In this document: positions 5,826 through 6,217 of the stretch, one piece after another
Layout of the letters: each line of letters starts with the position of its first letter
Position numbering within the stretch: the stretch's first letter is position 1
Assembly: GCA_012274175.1 (NCBI GenBank)
Contig: JAAOZZ010000080.1
Coordinates: 1-6,217, forward strand
Reading direction: 5' to 3'
DNA length: 6,217 nt
Origin: Betaproteobacteria bacterium
GTDB lineage: Bacteria; Pseudomonadota; Gammaproteobacteria; Burkholderiales; Usitatibacteraceae
Notes under the pieces: model-generated
Database searches by the model: none
What the model saw: only the letters and a program-made list of their open reading frames with translations
What the model was told of the DNA's origin: nothing
Made by a program: the position numbers and the translations under genes

Positions 5826-6217
5826 TTGCCCGAGCGAGCCCAGAACGCGAGCGCCGACCCGGCACCGGGCATCGACGCCGCGCGCATTCGCGAGGCGGCC
5901 GCGCGCATCGCGCCGCACATTCGGCGCACGCCCGTGGTGGAAGTCGACGGCGCGGACTTCGGCCTGCCGGGCGTGCGCCTCGCGTTCAAGCTCGAATTCC
6001 TCCAGCACGCGGGCTCCTTCAAGGCCCGTGGTGCATTCAACCAGCTGCTCGGCCGCGAGGTGCCCGCCGCGGGCGTGGTGGCGGCCAGCGGAGGCAACCA
6101 TGGGGCGGCGGTCGCGTACGCGGCGATGACCCTGGGGAAGCCCGCGACGATCTTCGTGCCGAGCGTGGCCTCGCCCGCGAAGATGGAGCAGATCCGCGGC
6201 TACGGTGCGCGCCTCGA
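5826..6217 (+). CDS. Threonine/serine dehydratase (PLP fold type II), N-terminal part, truncated at window edge
   Basis: Some 130 residues are visible of a PLP-dependent enzyme that deaminates threonine or serine to a 2-oxo acid. After a variable leader the sequence IDAARIREAAARI, then HIRRTPVVEV, matches the family's N-terminal helix and strand. LQHAGSFKARGAF (about 58-70) contains Lys66, the residue that forms the Schiff base with PLP. SGGNHG (88-93) is the phosphate- and substrate-binding asparagine loop. LGKPATIFVPSVASPAKMEQIRGYGA is the following typical region (the last visible residues). The short LQHAGSFKARGAFNQLL form resembles catabolic or general threonine/serine dehydratases more than long biosynthetic IlvA, but the C-terminus (presence or absence of ACT domains) is outside the window. 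No ATG or GTG occurs at a sensible place in this frame; TTG 5826 is the best standard start, while ATC 5814 has a better-placed GAGAG site. The gene is divergent from nudC, with 143 nt between starts. Confidence 0.88.
   Translation, partial: MPERAQNASADPAPGIDAARIREAAARIAPHIRRTPVVEVDGADFGLPGVRLAFKLEFLQHAGSFKARGAFNQLLGREVPAAGVVAASGGNHGAAVAYAAMTLGKPATIFVPSVASPAKMEQIRGYGARL

Noticed and set aside
4019..6097. A 692-codon minus-strand open frame
   Set aside because: It covers the glycosylase and nudC in the wrong frames and is dominated by Arg, Ala and Gly. It reflects high GC content rather than a gene.
4558..6129. A 523-codon plus-strand open frame
   Set aside because: It is out of frame with the glycosylase and the dehydratase and antisense to nudC, with no recognisable domain.

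Overview
The window is about 6.2 kb of GC-rich DNA with dense coding on both strands. It looks like ordinary chromosome from a high-GC proteobacterium. Several protein types point to Betaproteobacteria (Burkholderiales or a relative): a stand-alone MEDS-domain protein, an ABM-type protein with a DYRLRVA/DSRAAH tail, and NudC with a CxC zinc pair. This placement rests on remembered family resemblance, not on a search. I see no tRNA, rRNA, CRISPR array, insertion sequence, phage gene or attachment site.

Layout from left to right: (1) the C-terminal half of an MFS transporter, cut by the window edge (+, 1-651); (2) a small uncharacterised protein that looks like a degenerate receiver domain (+, 809-1270), followed by a strong intrinsic terminator; (3) on the minus strand, a secreted M3-family oligoendopeptidase (PepF-like, 1422-3275) interrupted by one in-frame TAG codon; (4) divergent from it, a plus-strand cluster of a MEDS-domain sensor (3441-4022), an ABM-domain protein that seems to have lost about 45 internal residues (4073-4282), and a 3-methyladenine DNA glycosylase (4298-4870); (5) converging on the glycosylase and overlapping it by 19 bp, nudC (minus, 4852-5682); (6) divergent from nudC, the start of a PLP-dependent threonine/serine dehydratase that runs off the right edge (+, 5826-6217).

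The genes do not form one obvious pathway. The clearest grouping is the MEDS / ABM remnant / glycosylase run, with gaps of 50 and 15 nt, which is probably one transcript. The glycosylase excises alkylated bases, and the NudC opposite it hydrolyses NAD(H) and possibly NAD-capped RNA.

I did not find a convincing new multi-gene system. The observations most worth checking are the lone amber codon in an otherwise intact peptidase gene, just before its conserved C-terminal tyrosine-rich motif; the clean in-frame internal deletion in the ABM gene; the unusual starts of nudC (TTG under a TATAAA box) and of the dehydratase (no ATG or GTG at a sensible place); and the cysteine-rich pseudo-receiver.
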